This document shows, piece after piece, positions 18,782-26,504 of a stretch of DNA of 64,000 nt. The notes under the pieces were generated by a model that saw nothing but the letters and a program-made list of their open reading frames with translations, made no database searches and was not told where the DNA came from. Made by a program: the position numbers and the translations under genes. The DNA comes from Mycobacterium sp. 236(2023) (GTDB lineage: Bacteria > Actinomycetota > Actinomycetes > Mycobacteriales > Mycobacteriaceae), in contig NZ_JARSBP010000001.1 of assembly GCF_029623955.1 (NCBI RefSeq), positions 434,001 to 498,000 of the forward strand, in the 5' to 3' direction. How positions within the stretch are numbered: position 1 is the stretch's first letter; each line of letters starts with the position of its first letter.

Positions 18782-19537
18782 TCAGAGTTTGCGACCGGCG
18801 ACGAACACGCTGTCCCCGGTGGCCGGTGCACGGTGGTACCGGGTGATCAGCTCTGCGGCCGGAGTCGTCTTGACCTCCCAATGCCGTTCACACAGCCAGC
18901 ACGACACGTCCACCGGAGCGTGCGGCTGAGACTCCACCGCGATACGGCTGCCGCGCGCACTGTAGAGCTCCACCTTCTCGAGCAGATGGTTCATCGATTG
19001 AGCGTCAAGGTCATTGACCAGACCCTCGCTCGCCCAAGCCGTCGGTTCGGTGTAGTCGAAACCCACCGCCGTCAACGCCTTCGGCCAGTCTTCGCGAGCC
19101 TCTTCCAGGGCGACCGGGACGCGCCTCGCGGACGGAGTCACACCGGACTTCTCGATGACCTGCTGTTTGAACTCCAGCACGTGCGGCTCGTCTACCTCGT
19201 AGATAACGGTGTCGTCGAGCCAGGGCAGCCGCCACGCCCGGGTATCGAGTCCGGGGGCGAGGATCACGACCTGCGAGACACCGGCAGAACTCGCGGCGAC
19301 AAAGAACTCGTCGAACCACTTCGTGCGCGCGGCGGCATAGTGCTGTTGCTCTGCCGACTCCTCCGTCGTCGACCCGGAGCCGACGGGCCCCGCCGCGTCG
19401 ACGAGAAGCTGCGCGTAGGGATCGGTGAACAACGGAAACCGGGACAGACTCTCCTTGGCGCGGGACATGGCAGTGCCCAACGCCGTACGCATTACACCGG
19501 CATCTGCCTCACTCCGGTCACCGTCCAGTACCGTCAT
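18782..19537 (-). CDS. SAM-dependent methyltransferase, mycobacterial TIGR00027/LCMT-like family
   Basis: The 251-residue protein belongs to the large mycobacterial family of leucine-carboxyl-methyltransferase-like enzymes. It has FPLFTDPYAQLLVDAAG near the N-terminus, AARTKWFDEFF, the SAM-binding strand VVILAPGLDTRAWRL, and the acidic loop IYEVDEPHVLEFKQ, with LVNDLDAQSMNHLL later. The substrate is unknown. The ATG at 19537 overlaps the mnhG 3' end by 20 nt; an upstream ATG at 19570 is also in frame but deeper within mnhG. Being last in the mrp operon by overlap, it is probably co-expressed with the antiporter, though no functional link is known. Confidence 0.85.
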   Translation of the reverse strand: MTVLDGDRSEADAGVMRTALGTAMSRAKESLSRFPLFTDPYAQLLVDAAGPVGSGSTTEESAEQQHYAAARTKWFDEFFVAASSAGVSQVVILAPGLDTRAWRLPWLDDTVIYEVDEPHVLEFKQQVIEKSGVTPSARRVPVALEEAREDWPKALTAVGFDYTEPTAWASEGLVNDLDAQSMNHLLEKVELYSARGSRIAVESQPHAPVDVSCWLCERHWEVKTTPAAELITRYHRAPATGDSVFVAGRKL

Positions 19538-19886
19538 CGCTCTGGGATGCCCGTTCAGCGGCGAAATCATGCATCTCGTCAGTGGTCACCAGGTCGTCGC
19601 GCATGTTCTGTTCGCGGTAGGCGAGCTGGCCGACGCGGTTCGCAATCACCGGCGCAGTGATCACCGTGAACAGGCCGGTCAGAATCAGCATGCCGACGTC
19701 GACATGCCCGCTCAGCCGAACCGCCGCACCCGCCAACACCAGCAGCAGGCCCAACACCTGGGGCTTAGTTGCGGCGTGCATACGCGACAACGTGTCCGGG
19801 AAGCGCACCACGCCGATCGCCGCGGTGAGCGCCAGCGCCGACCCGCCGAGGATCAGAACGCTGGCGACGATGTCGGAGATGGTCAT
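19518..19886 (-). CDS. mnhG: Mrp antiporter subunit G
   Basis: The 122-residue protein has three TMs (IVASVLILGGSALALTAAIGVV, VLGLLLVLAGAAVRL, LILTGLFTVITAPVIANRVG) and the MrpG signature GVVRFPDTLSRMHAATKP. The hydrophilic tail (NMRDDLVTTDEMHDFAAE) is longer than usual. It is a small subunit of the hetero-oligomeric Na+(or K+)/H+ antiporter. The ATG at 19886 is 28 nt after the mnhF stop. It closes the six-gene mrp operon. Confidence 0.93.
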   Translation of the reverse strand: MTISDIVASVLILGGSALALTAAIGVVRFPDTLSRMHAATKPQVLGLLLVLAGAAVRLSGHVDVGMLILTGLFTVITAPVIANRVGQLAYREQNMRDDLVTTDEMHDFAAERASQSDDGTGR

Positions 19887-19914
19887 CTGAGTCCTCTGCT
19901 CTTCGCGCGAGCGC

Positions 19915-20202
19915 TCATCGCTGAGACCTCTTCGCCGGAGGGTCGGCGACGTCCGGCACACGGAATCTCGCAACGCTCACCGACCCCACGAAGGTGATCA
20001 GCGCCAGCGCCGTGAGGCTGTAGGTGACCGTCGTGTCGAGGCTGAACGCCGCCCACGCGCCGATCGCGCACATCGTCACCGCGACGAGCGTGTCGAGGGC
20101 CACCAGCCGGTCGAGCGTCGTCGGCCCGAGCAGCATGCGAAACATGGTGGCCACGGCCGCAAGCGACAGCATCACGCCCGCAGCAATCCACACCGTCATC
20201 AT
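19915..20202 (-). CDS. mnhF: Mrp antiporter subunit F
   Basis: The 95-residue protein has three TMs and the MrpF core VATMFRMLLGPTTLDRLVALDTL followed by TVTYSLTALALITFVGSVSVARF. The Asp in DRLVALD is the family's conserved intramembrane acid. The ATG at 20202 overlaps the mnhE stop by 4 nt. Confidence 0.93.
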   Translation of the reverse strand: MMTVWIAAGVMLSLAAVATMFRMLLGPTTLDRLVALDTLVAVTMCAIGAWAAFSLDTTVTYSLTALALITFVGSVSVARFRVPDVADPPAKRSQR

Positions 20203-20735
20203 GACTGCGCCTCCTTATCCACCGACGGCGCCCAGTCCTCGTTGCGCTCGAAGGAGGCGACCAGCATCTTCTGAAGCTTGTCCACCTGGTGGTAGAAGCG
20301 GTTGACCGTGCGTTCCGATCCCACGTCGAGAACGTGGACGTAGATCATCCGCCGGGTCTGGTCGATCTCCAGGACGATGTTGCCAGGCGTCAGGTTCATG
20401 ATGTTGACCGCCAGCGCCAGCACCAGATCGGACTTGATGTCCAGATGTGCGCGTAGCACCGCCGTCAGCGGCGGGGGACCCGGTTTGAGCGCGAGCGCGG
20501 CCACCTGCACCGAGGACACGACAAGCCAGTAGGCGACAGTCAGCACGAGTCGCAGCACCGACAACGGGTGGAACCGGCCCTCAACAGGGACCGCGGGCAG
20601 CGGTAGGAGCACCGTGATGACCAGGGCGACCGCCAGTCCGGACAGCACGTTGGCCGCAGAGATATTGCCCCACAACAGGACCCACACCAGGACCAGCCAC
20701 AGGACGATCCAGATCCGGAGCGCGTTCCTCCTCAT
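20199..20735 (-). CDS. mnhE: Mrp antiporter subunit E
   Basis: The 178-residue protein has two or three N-terminal hydrophobic segments (LRIWIVLWLVLVWVLLWGN, VLSGLAVALVITVLLPLP, VLRLVLTVAYWLVVSSVQV). A cytoplasmic domain follows with the MrpE pattern LKSD-like DLVLALAVNIMNLTPGNIVLEI, IYVHVLDVGSER and a terminal helix. MrpE is needed for full assembly of the complex. The ATG at 20735 overlaps the mnhD stop by 4 nt and its stop overlaps mnhF by 4 nt. Confidence 0.93.
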   Translation of the reverse strand: MRRNALRIWIVLWLVLVWVLLWGNISAANVLSGLAVALVITVLLPLPAVPVEGRFHPLSVLRLVLTVAYWLVVSSVQVAALALKPGPPPLTAVLRAHLDIKSDLVLALAVNIMNLTPGNIVLEIDQTRRMIYVHVLDVGSERTVNRFYHQVDKLQKMLVASFERNEDWAPSVDKEAQS

Positions 20736-22348
20736 CGCGTCCCTCCCAGGACCGCCTCGATGTACTGCCCCCGGTCCATCACCTCGACAGCGGCGCGGTC
20801 GCTGTAGGCGAAGATCGGACCCGCGAAAACAGTCAGCAGCAGGCCGACGACGATCAGAGCGCCCGTGGGAACCAGCATGCCGACGGGCATCCGGCCCACG
20901 TCATCCCGGTCGATCAGCTCGATGTCCATGTCGTCCTGGGTGTTGTCCAGCAGCGCGCTGGGGGCCGGGCCCGAGAGATGACCTTCCGGCGCGTCCTTGC
21001 GCGACCGCCAGAACGCCTTTGTCCACACCCGCGCAACGACGTAGAGCGTCAGCAGGCTCGTCACCACGCCGCCGGCCACCAGGATCCACGCGAGCACCGA
21101 CCCCGACTCGGCGCCCGCCTCCAACAGGGCGACCTTGCCGATGAATCCCGAAAACGGCGGAATACCACCGAGGTTCAGCGCGGGCACGACGAACACGAAA
21201 GCCAGCAGCGGGCTCGCCATCGCCAACCCGCCGAGCCGTTCCAGAGTCGACGCACCGGCCTGTCGCTCGATGAGGCCCACGACCAGGAACAGGGTCGTCT
21301 GCACCAGAATGTGGTGCGCCACATAGTAGATCGCCCCGGACATGCCCAGCTGGTTGGACAGCGCGATCCCGAACACCATGTAGCCGATATGGCTCACGAG
21401 GGTGAACGACAGCAGTCGCTTGATGTCGCTCTGGGCGATGGCGCCCAGTATGCCGATGATCATCGTCAGCACGCCGGCCACCAACAGCACCGCGTCCATC
21501 CCGCCGCCGGGGAACAGCAGCGAGTGGGCGCGGATGATCGCGTAGACACCGACTTTGGTGAGCAATCCGGCGAACACCGCGGTGACAGGTGCGGGCGCCG
21601 TGGGGTAGGAGTCGGGCAGCCAGGCCGACAGCGGAAAGACCGCGGCTTTGATCCCGAAAGCGACGAGCAGCACGGCGAACAACGCCATCCGGGTGCCTGA
21701 CGGCACGTCGTCGAGGCGGACCGCGATCTCGGCGAGGTTCAGAGTCCCGGTAGTGGCGTACACGAGTGCGATGCCGAACAGGAACACCAGCGACGACACC
21801 ATCGACACCATCACGTACGAGATGCCTGCCCGCACCCGTTCCTTGCTCGCCCCGATGGTCAGCAGCACGAAGCTCGCGCTGAGCAGCACCTCGAAACCGA
21901 CGAACAGGTTGAACAGGTCACCGGCCAGGAACGCCATGAACACGCCCGCGGACAGCACGAGGTATGTCGGCAGGAAGATCGACACGGGCTGGCGCTCGTC
22001 ACCATCGCGGATGCCCTGCCCGATGGCGTAGAACACGACGGCAAGCAACACGATCGACGAGACGACGAGCATCAGCGCCGACAGCCGGTCCACGACGAGC
22101 GTGACGCCGAGCGGGCCCATCCCCGGTTCAGTCGGTCCCCAGCCGCCGACCTGCAGGGCAATCGTCCCGTCCCGGTCGGCCAGGTACAGCAGCAAGCACG
22201 AGACGACGACGGCCGCCGACAGTGCGGGCACGGCGATGAAGCGCTGCAGGCGTGGCCGGCGGCCGGCGAACAGCGTCATCGCCGCGGCCAGCATCGGGAT
22301 GAGTACCGGCAGTGGCGTCAGGACGGAAGCCAGATGAGGTGCGATCAT
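20732..22348 (-). CDS. mnhD: Mrp antiporter subunit D (NuoN/ND2-like)
   Basis: The 538-residue polytopic protein of the complex I antiporter-like group has about 14 TMs. It shows VGFEVLLSASFVLLTIGAS with the conserved Glu of TM5, the proton-channel Lys region FGIKAAVFPLSAWLPDSYPTAPAPVTAVFAGLLTKVG, and the helix-breaking HIGYMVFGIAL segment. The C-terminal extension (EGHLSGPAPSALLDNTQDDMDIEL) is hydrophilic. It exchanges monovalent cations for protons together with MrpA. The ATG at 22348 overlaps the mnhC stop by 4 nt. Confidence 0.95.
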   Translation of the reverse strand: MIAPHLASVLTPLPVLIPMLAAAMTLFAGRRPRLQRFIAVPALSAAVVVSCLLLYLADRDGTIALQVGGWGPTEPGMGPLGVTLVVDRLSALMLVVSSIVLLAVVFYAIGQGIRDGDERQPVSIFLPTYLVLSAGVFMAFLAGDLFNLFVGFEVLLSASFVLLTIGASKERVRAGISYVMVSMVSSLVFLFGIALVYATTGTLNLAEIAVRLDDVPSGTRMALFAVLLVAFGIKAAVFPLSAWLPDSYPTAPAPVTAVFAGLLTKVGVYAIIRAHSLLFPGGGMDAVLLVAGVLTMIIGILGAIAQSDIKRLLSFTLVSHIGYMVFGIALSNQLGMSGAIYYVAHHILVQTTLFLVVGLIERQAGASTLERLGGLAMASPLLAFVFVVPALNLGGIPPFSGFIGKVALLEAGAESGSVLAWILVAGGVVTSLLTLYVVARVWTKAFWRSRKDAPEGHLSGPAPSALLDNTQDDMDIELIDRDDVGRMPVGMLVPTGALIVVGLLLTVFAGPIFAYSDRAAVEVMDRGQYIEAVLGGTR

Positions 22349-22812
22349 CGCGACCCCTCGTGGCCGGGGAGCGCGTCGAGTTCGTCGGGCAGATCGGTGT
22401 CGCGTGACGAATCCGGGATGAGTCGCTCGTCGACGTCGTCGTTCTCCTTGCCCGACAGCTGTGAGACGCGGGTGTCCTCAGGGTCATTGCTGACCTCTTC
22501 AATCGTGTTGATCCGGAAGGAGCGATACGTCAGTGCCAGCACGAATGCCGCCACCCCCATCGTGATCACGATCGCGGTCAGAATCATGGCCTGCGCCAGC
22601 GGATCCGCGGTGGCCGCCTCGGTTCCGCTGGTTCGTCCGCGCACCGGCGGGTTCCCGGACGAACCGCCGGTGTTGAGGATCAGCAGATTGATCGCATTGC
22701 CGATCAGCAACAGACCCAACAGCATTCGGGTGAGGCTGCGCTCGAGGAGCAGGTACACGCCGGCGCTGGTCAACACTCCGATGAGAATGAGCGGGATGAG
22801 ATAGGTGGTCAT
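22345..22812 (-). CDS. mnhC: Mrp antiporter subunit C (NuoK-like)
   Basis: The 155-residue protein has three TMs. The NuoK-like core reads GVLTSAGVYLLLERSLTRMLLGLLLIGNAINLLIL, then DPLAQAMILTAIVITMGVAAFVLAL. The remaining ~45 residues are an acidic hydrophilic tail (SGKENDDVDERLIPDSSRD) longer than in typical MrpC. The ATG at 22812 overlaps the mnhA/B stop by 4 nt. Confidence 0.94.
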   Translation of the reverse strand: MTTYLIPLILIGVLTSAGVYLLLERSLTRMLLGLLLIGNAINLLILNTGGSSGNPPVRGRTSGTEAATADPLAQAMILTAIVITMGVAAFVLALTYRSFRINTIEEVSNDPEDTRVSQLSGKENDDVDERLIPDSSRDTDLPDELDALPGHEGSR

Positions 22813-25718
22813 TGCGGCCTCGCCGTCCGATGGGGTCTGCTGCGCGGCTGCTCGCTCATCTCCACGTCGATGCGGGCCCCCAAGCTACGAAGGACGTCGA
22901 GGACAAGCCCGACCACGATCAAGTACACCCCCAGGTCGAAGAACAGGGCGGTGACGAACTTGATGGTCCCGAGAACCGGGACGTCGAATTCGATGACCGC
23001 CGAGGACAGCACCGGGGCGCCGAGAAGCAACGACGCGGCCGCGGTACCGGCTGCCAGCGTCAACCCAGTGCCGAGAATCTTGCCCGCGTCGAGCGGGAGC
23101 GTCTCGCCGAGTTCGTAGCGCCCACCTGCGAGGTAGCGCAGTACCAGCGCCAGGCCCGCCATCAGGCCGCCCGCGAAACCGCCGCCCGGAACGTTGTGGC
23201 CGGCGAAGAAGAAGTACGCCGACAGCACCATCATGACCGGGAAGATCAGCCGGGTCGCGACTTCGAGGACCAGTGAGCGGTGCTGCGGGTCGCGCAGCTC
23301 GCTGCCGCGCAACCACGTGATCTCGCCGACGGCGGGACTGGTGTTGGCAGACGTCGGCAGCTTCCCGATGTCGGGTTGCCCGACATCGGAAACCCTTGGC
23401 GCGGCACCGAAGCGCCGACTGCGGAAGACCATCGACGCAACTCCCGTGGCGGCCACGAGGAGGACGGAGACTTCGCCCATGGTGTCCCAGGCCCGGATGT
23501 CGACCAGCAAGACGTTGACGGTGTTGGACCCGTGCCCGATCGCGTACGCGGCTTCGGGCAGCAGCTCCGCGATGGGACGGCCCGTGCGTGCTGCCATCGC
23601 GAAGGCGGCGAGAGTGGCCACGGTCGCGCCGACGGCGACGGCGAGCGCGGCGCGCGGGAGACGGAAGCGGGTGGTTTCGGCGCGGCTGCTCTCCGCGGGC
23701 AGGGTGCGGAGCACCAGGACGAAGGCGACCAGCGTCAGAGTCTCGACGAGGAACTGCGTCAGCGCGAGATCAGGCGCGCCGTGAAACGCGAAGATCGCGC
23801 CGCACCCGTAGCCGGTGACACCGACCATCAACACCGCTGCCAGACGGTTGCGCAGGACGACGGCGGCGAGGGCGGCGGCGACCATCAGCAGGCTGACCAC
23901 CACCTGGGGAGGCGAATCCCACAACTCGAACTCGGGTCTGTCACGCGCACCCAGCATCAGGACACCGAGCGGCAGCAGCACCAGGGTGATCAAGATGAAC
24001 GACTGTGTCTGAGGCAGCGAGCCGCGCTGCGTCACCGCCGTCAACCGGACCGACAGCACGTCGGCGCCACGAATCACCGCGTCGTAGATCCGGTCGGCGT
24101 TGCCCAGCGGAACGAAGTCCGCACGGGCGCGACGGAGGCGCTTGCGCCCGAAGTACACAGCGATGCCCGTGGCCAACACCATCACCGACAGCAGCAGCGG
24201 AAGGTTGACTCCATGCCACAGCGCCAGGTGGTACTCACCGGCATAGCCACGGGGATCGGGCACCGAGTCGCTGTAGGCGGACAGCACATTGTCGAGCGGC
24301 TTGGGCCACAGACCGAACACCAGCCCCGCCGCGGCGAGGATCGCAGGCGCGATCAGGAAGGCCGGCTCCGGACGGTGCATCTCCTCGACACGGGTGCTCG
24401 GGTGCGGCAGGCCCTTACGGCCGAACGCGCCGAACACGAACCGCAGGCTGTACACCGTCGTCAACACCGAACCGGCCACGATGCCGGCGAGGACGAACGG
24501 TGACGCGCCCCCCAGATACGGGCTGTGCAACACCGTCTCGAAGTCGGCCTCCTTGGCGATGAACCCGAAGAACGGCGGCAGCGCCGCCATGCTCGCGGCG
24601 GCGCCACAGCCGATGATCAGCAGTGCCTTGCTGCGGTCGCCCAGCCACGCCAGCCTTCGGATGTCGCGCGTGCCGGTGGCGTGGTCGATGATGCCGACCA
24701 CCATGAACAGAGCCGCCTTGAACATGGCGTGCGCACACAACATGGCCAGGCCGGCGAGCATCATCTCGCTGCCACCGGACCCCACCATCACCGTGATGAG
24801 ACCGAGCTGGCTGACCGTGCCGAACGCCAGGATGAGCTTGAGGTCGTACTCGCGGATGGCGCGCCAACCCGCGAGCAACATCGTCAACAGACCGAGCGTC
24901 ACCACCGTCGGCCGCCATTCCGGTGCGTCGGCGAACCCCGGGGTCATGCGCGCGATGAGGTAGACGCCTGCCTTCACCATCGCCGCCGCATGCAGATAGG
25001 CGCTGACGGGAGTGGGCGCGGCCATCGCGCCAGGCAGCCAGAAGTGCATCGGCACGATGGCCGACTTCGACAGCGCGCCGATCAGTATCAGCACCACCGC
25101 AACCGAGGACGCCAGCCCCGTCGGCGGATTCGCGATCAGCTCCGACAACAGGAACGTGCCCGCGAGATTGCCGATGACGATGATGCCGACGAGCATCGCC
25201 AGCCCACCGAACGTCGTCACCAACAGCGCCTGCGTCGCGGCCCGGCGGCTCGTCGCGCGTTCGGCGTAATGACCGACCAGCAGGAACGACAGGACCGTCG
25301 TGATCTCCCAGAACACGTACAACACCAGCATGTTGTCGCTGGTGACCAGACCGAACATGGCGCCGGAGAACGCGACCAGCTCTGCCGCGAAACTCGGCAA
25401 CCGCTTCTCGGTGTGACCGTCGTGGTGATGGAAATAGCCCGCGCAATAAAAGAGAACCAGCGCGCCGATCGCGAGGACGAGCACGCTCATGATCGCGGCG
25501 AGCGAATCGAAGCGCAGCGCGATGTCCATCGACAGGGCGGGGACCCACGGGACGTCGACAGTGTGTGCCCGGCCGGCGGCAGGCCAGTTCAGTACCACCC
25601 AGACGAGTGAGCCGAGAGGAACAAGGGCCAGCGGATAGAACGCCAACCTGCCGAAGCGGTACACGAGCAGAGGTGCCACCACGGCGGCGACTGCGTGGGC
25701 AGCAAGGATGGCGAGCAT
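22809..25718 (-). CDS. mnhA: Fused Mrp antiporter subunit A/B
   Basis: The 969-residue protein starts with an NuoL-like MrpA module (residues 1 to about 640). This has VFWEITTVLSFLLVGHY with its TM5 Glu, KSAIVPMHFWLPGAMAAPTPVSAYLHAAAMVKAGVYL for the proton channel Lys, and GFIAKEADFE. A DUF4040/MbeD-like segment follows (GYGCGAIFAFHGAPDLALTQFLVETL). It ends with an MrpB-like domain (from RLIFPVMMVLSAYFFFAGHNVPGGGFAGGL, about 820, to the end). The MrpA-MrpB fusion explains why no separate mnhB gene is present. The ATG at 25718 has no good Shine-Dalgarno nearby; GGAG is 13 nt upstream in a small hairpin loop. It leads the six-gene operon. Confidence 0.94.
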   Translation of the reverse strand: MLAILAAHAVAAVVAPLLVYRFGRLAFYPLALVPLGSLVWVVLNWPAAGRAHTVDVPWVPALSMDIALRFDSLAAIMSVLVLAIGALVLFYCAGYFHHHDGHTEKRLPSFAAELVAFSGAMFGLVTSDNMLVLYVFWEITTVLSFLLVGHYAERATSRRAATQALLVTTFGGLAMLVGIIVIGNLAGTFLLSELIANPPTGLASSVAVVLILIGALSKSAIVPMHFWLPGAMAAPTPVSAYLHAAAMVKAGVYLIARMTPGFADAPEWRPTVVTLGLLTMLLAGWRAIREYDLKLILAFGTVSQLGLITVMVGSGGSEMMLAGLAMLCAHAMFKAALFMVVGIIDHATGTRDIRRLAWLGDRSKALLIIGCGAAASMAALPPFFGFIAKEADFETVLHSPYLGGASPFVLAGIVAGSVLTTVYSLRFVFGAFGRKGLPHPSTRVEEMHRPEPAFLIAPAILAAAGLVFGLWPKPLDNVLSAYSDSVPDPRGYAGEYHLALWHGVNLPLLLSVMVLATGIAVYFGRKRLRRARADFVPLGNADRIYDAVIRGADVLSVRLTAVTQRGSLPQTQSFILITLVLLPLGVLMLGARDRPEFELWDSPPQVVVSLLMVAAALAAVVLRNRLAAVLMVGVTGYGCGAIFAFHGAPDLALTQFLVETLTLVAFVLVLRTLPAESSRAETTRFRLPRAALAVAVGATVATLAAFAMAARTGRPIAELLPEAAYAIGHGSNTVNVLLVDIRAWDTMGEVSVLLVAATGVASMVFRSRRFGAAPRVSDVGQPDIGKLPTSANTSPAVGEITWLRGSELRDPQHRSLVLEVATRLIFPVMMVLSAYFFFAGHNVPGGGFAGGLMAGLALVLRYLAGGRYELGETLPLDAGKILGTGLTLAAGTAAASLLLGAPVLSSAVIEFDVPVLGTIKFVTALFFDLGVYLIVVGLVLDVLRSLGARIDVEMSEQPRSRPHRTARPQ

Positions 25719-25727
25719 GGCGAGAAA

Positions 25728-25784
25728 GAGACTCCGTCTCGTCGTGGGCGGCAGTCAGCCGTACTGACTCTGGAGTCACTCCAG
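25728..25784 (-). promoter_or_regulatory. Three stacked inverted repeats in the mrp leader
   Basis: Between trkA and mnhA lie three consecutive dyads: CTGGAGT-C-ACTCCAG (25770-25784), which covers the trkA stop codon; AGTCAG-CCGTA-CTGACT (25753-25769); and GAGAC-TCC-GTCTC (25728-25740). The last presents GGA(G) in its loop on the mrp mRNA, the only purine-rich site before the mnhA ATG. They could form terminator/attenuator or operator structures. Confidence 0.5.
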
Positions 25785-26474
25785 TCTACGTGTGCTGCCC
25801 TGGACCATCTGCCGGATACGTTCTTCGACCCCGGATGCGGACACGAAAAGCATCTCGTCGCCGGCCCGCAACACATCCTCGGGACCGGGAACCATCAGGT
25901 GGTTGCCCCTCAGCACAGTGACCAACGCGCTGTCGTCGGGCATCGCGAGATCCCGCACCCGCTTCTCGACGAGGGGACTGTCGTCGGGCAGCGTGAACTT
26001 CGCGACGTTCGTCGCGCGCTGTCCGAGATCCCCCCGCGAATCGCGGCCGAGGGCCATCAGGCGGACCAGGTGCCCGACGTCGATCGCACCCTCGACGGCG
26101 GCGACGAGCGCCAGCGGCGTCGACACCGCGACGTCGATGCCCCACCCCTCCGTGAACAGCCACGCGTTGCGGGCGTCGTTGATGCGGGCGACGACACGGT
26201 CGATGCCGAACTCGGTCTTCGCCAGCAGCGCCATCGCGAGGTTGGCCTTGTCGTCACCGGTTGCGGCGATCGCGACGTCGCAGATCTGCATCTCGGCTTC
26301 CTCGAGCGTGGTCACCTCACACGCGTCGGCCCACAACCACTCGGCACCGGGAACCGTCGACGGGTCGTAGCGGTTGAACTCCTTCTCGATGAGCAGGACC
26401 TTGTGGCCGTAATCGACAAGCTCCTGCGCGACAGAACGGCCGACCGCGCCTGCGCCGGCGATCGCGATCCGCAT
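25776..26474 (-). CDS. TrkA/KtrA-type RCK potassium-transport regulatory protein
   Basis: The 232-residue cytoplasmic protein has an N-terminal Rossmann RCK_N domain with MRIAIAGAGAVGRSVAQEL (GxGxxG) and the acidic ribose-binding end of strand 2 (VLLIEKEF). ATGDDKANLAMALLAKTEFG and VVARINDARNAWLF come next. A C-terminal RCK_C domain follows (TNVAKFTLPDDSPLVEKRVRDL ... LRAGDEMLFVSA). Such proteins gate TrkH/KtrB channels or K+/H+ antiporters with NAD(H) or ATP. No TrkH gene is nearby, so the partner may be the divergent antiporter 30 nt away or a distant channel. It precedes the mrp operon by 57 nt on the same strand. Confidence 0.9.
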   Translation of the reverse strand: MRIAIAGAGAVGRSVAQELVDYGHKVLLIEKEFNRYDPSTVPGAEWLWADACEVTTLEEAEMQICDVAIAATGDDKANLAMALLAKTEFGIDRVVARINDARNAWLFTEGWGIDVAVSTPLALVAAVEGAIDVGHLVRLMALGRDSRGDLGQRATNVAKFTLPDDSPLVEKRVRDLAMPDDSALVTVLRGNHLMVPGPEDVLRAGDEMLFVSASGVEERIRQMVQGSTRRLE

Positions 26475-26504
26475 GGGGGCTCCTGTCCTGATTTACTCAC
26501 ACGC

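Noticed and set aside
23280..25610. Long plus-strand open frames opposite mnhA/B
   Set aside because: Arg/Gln/His-rich shadow translations; the minus-strand Mrp subunit is unambiguous.
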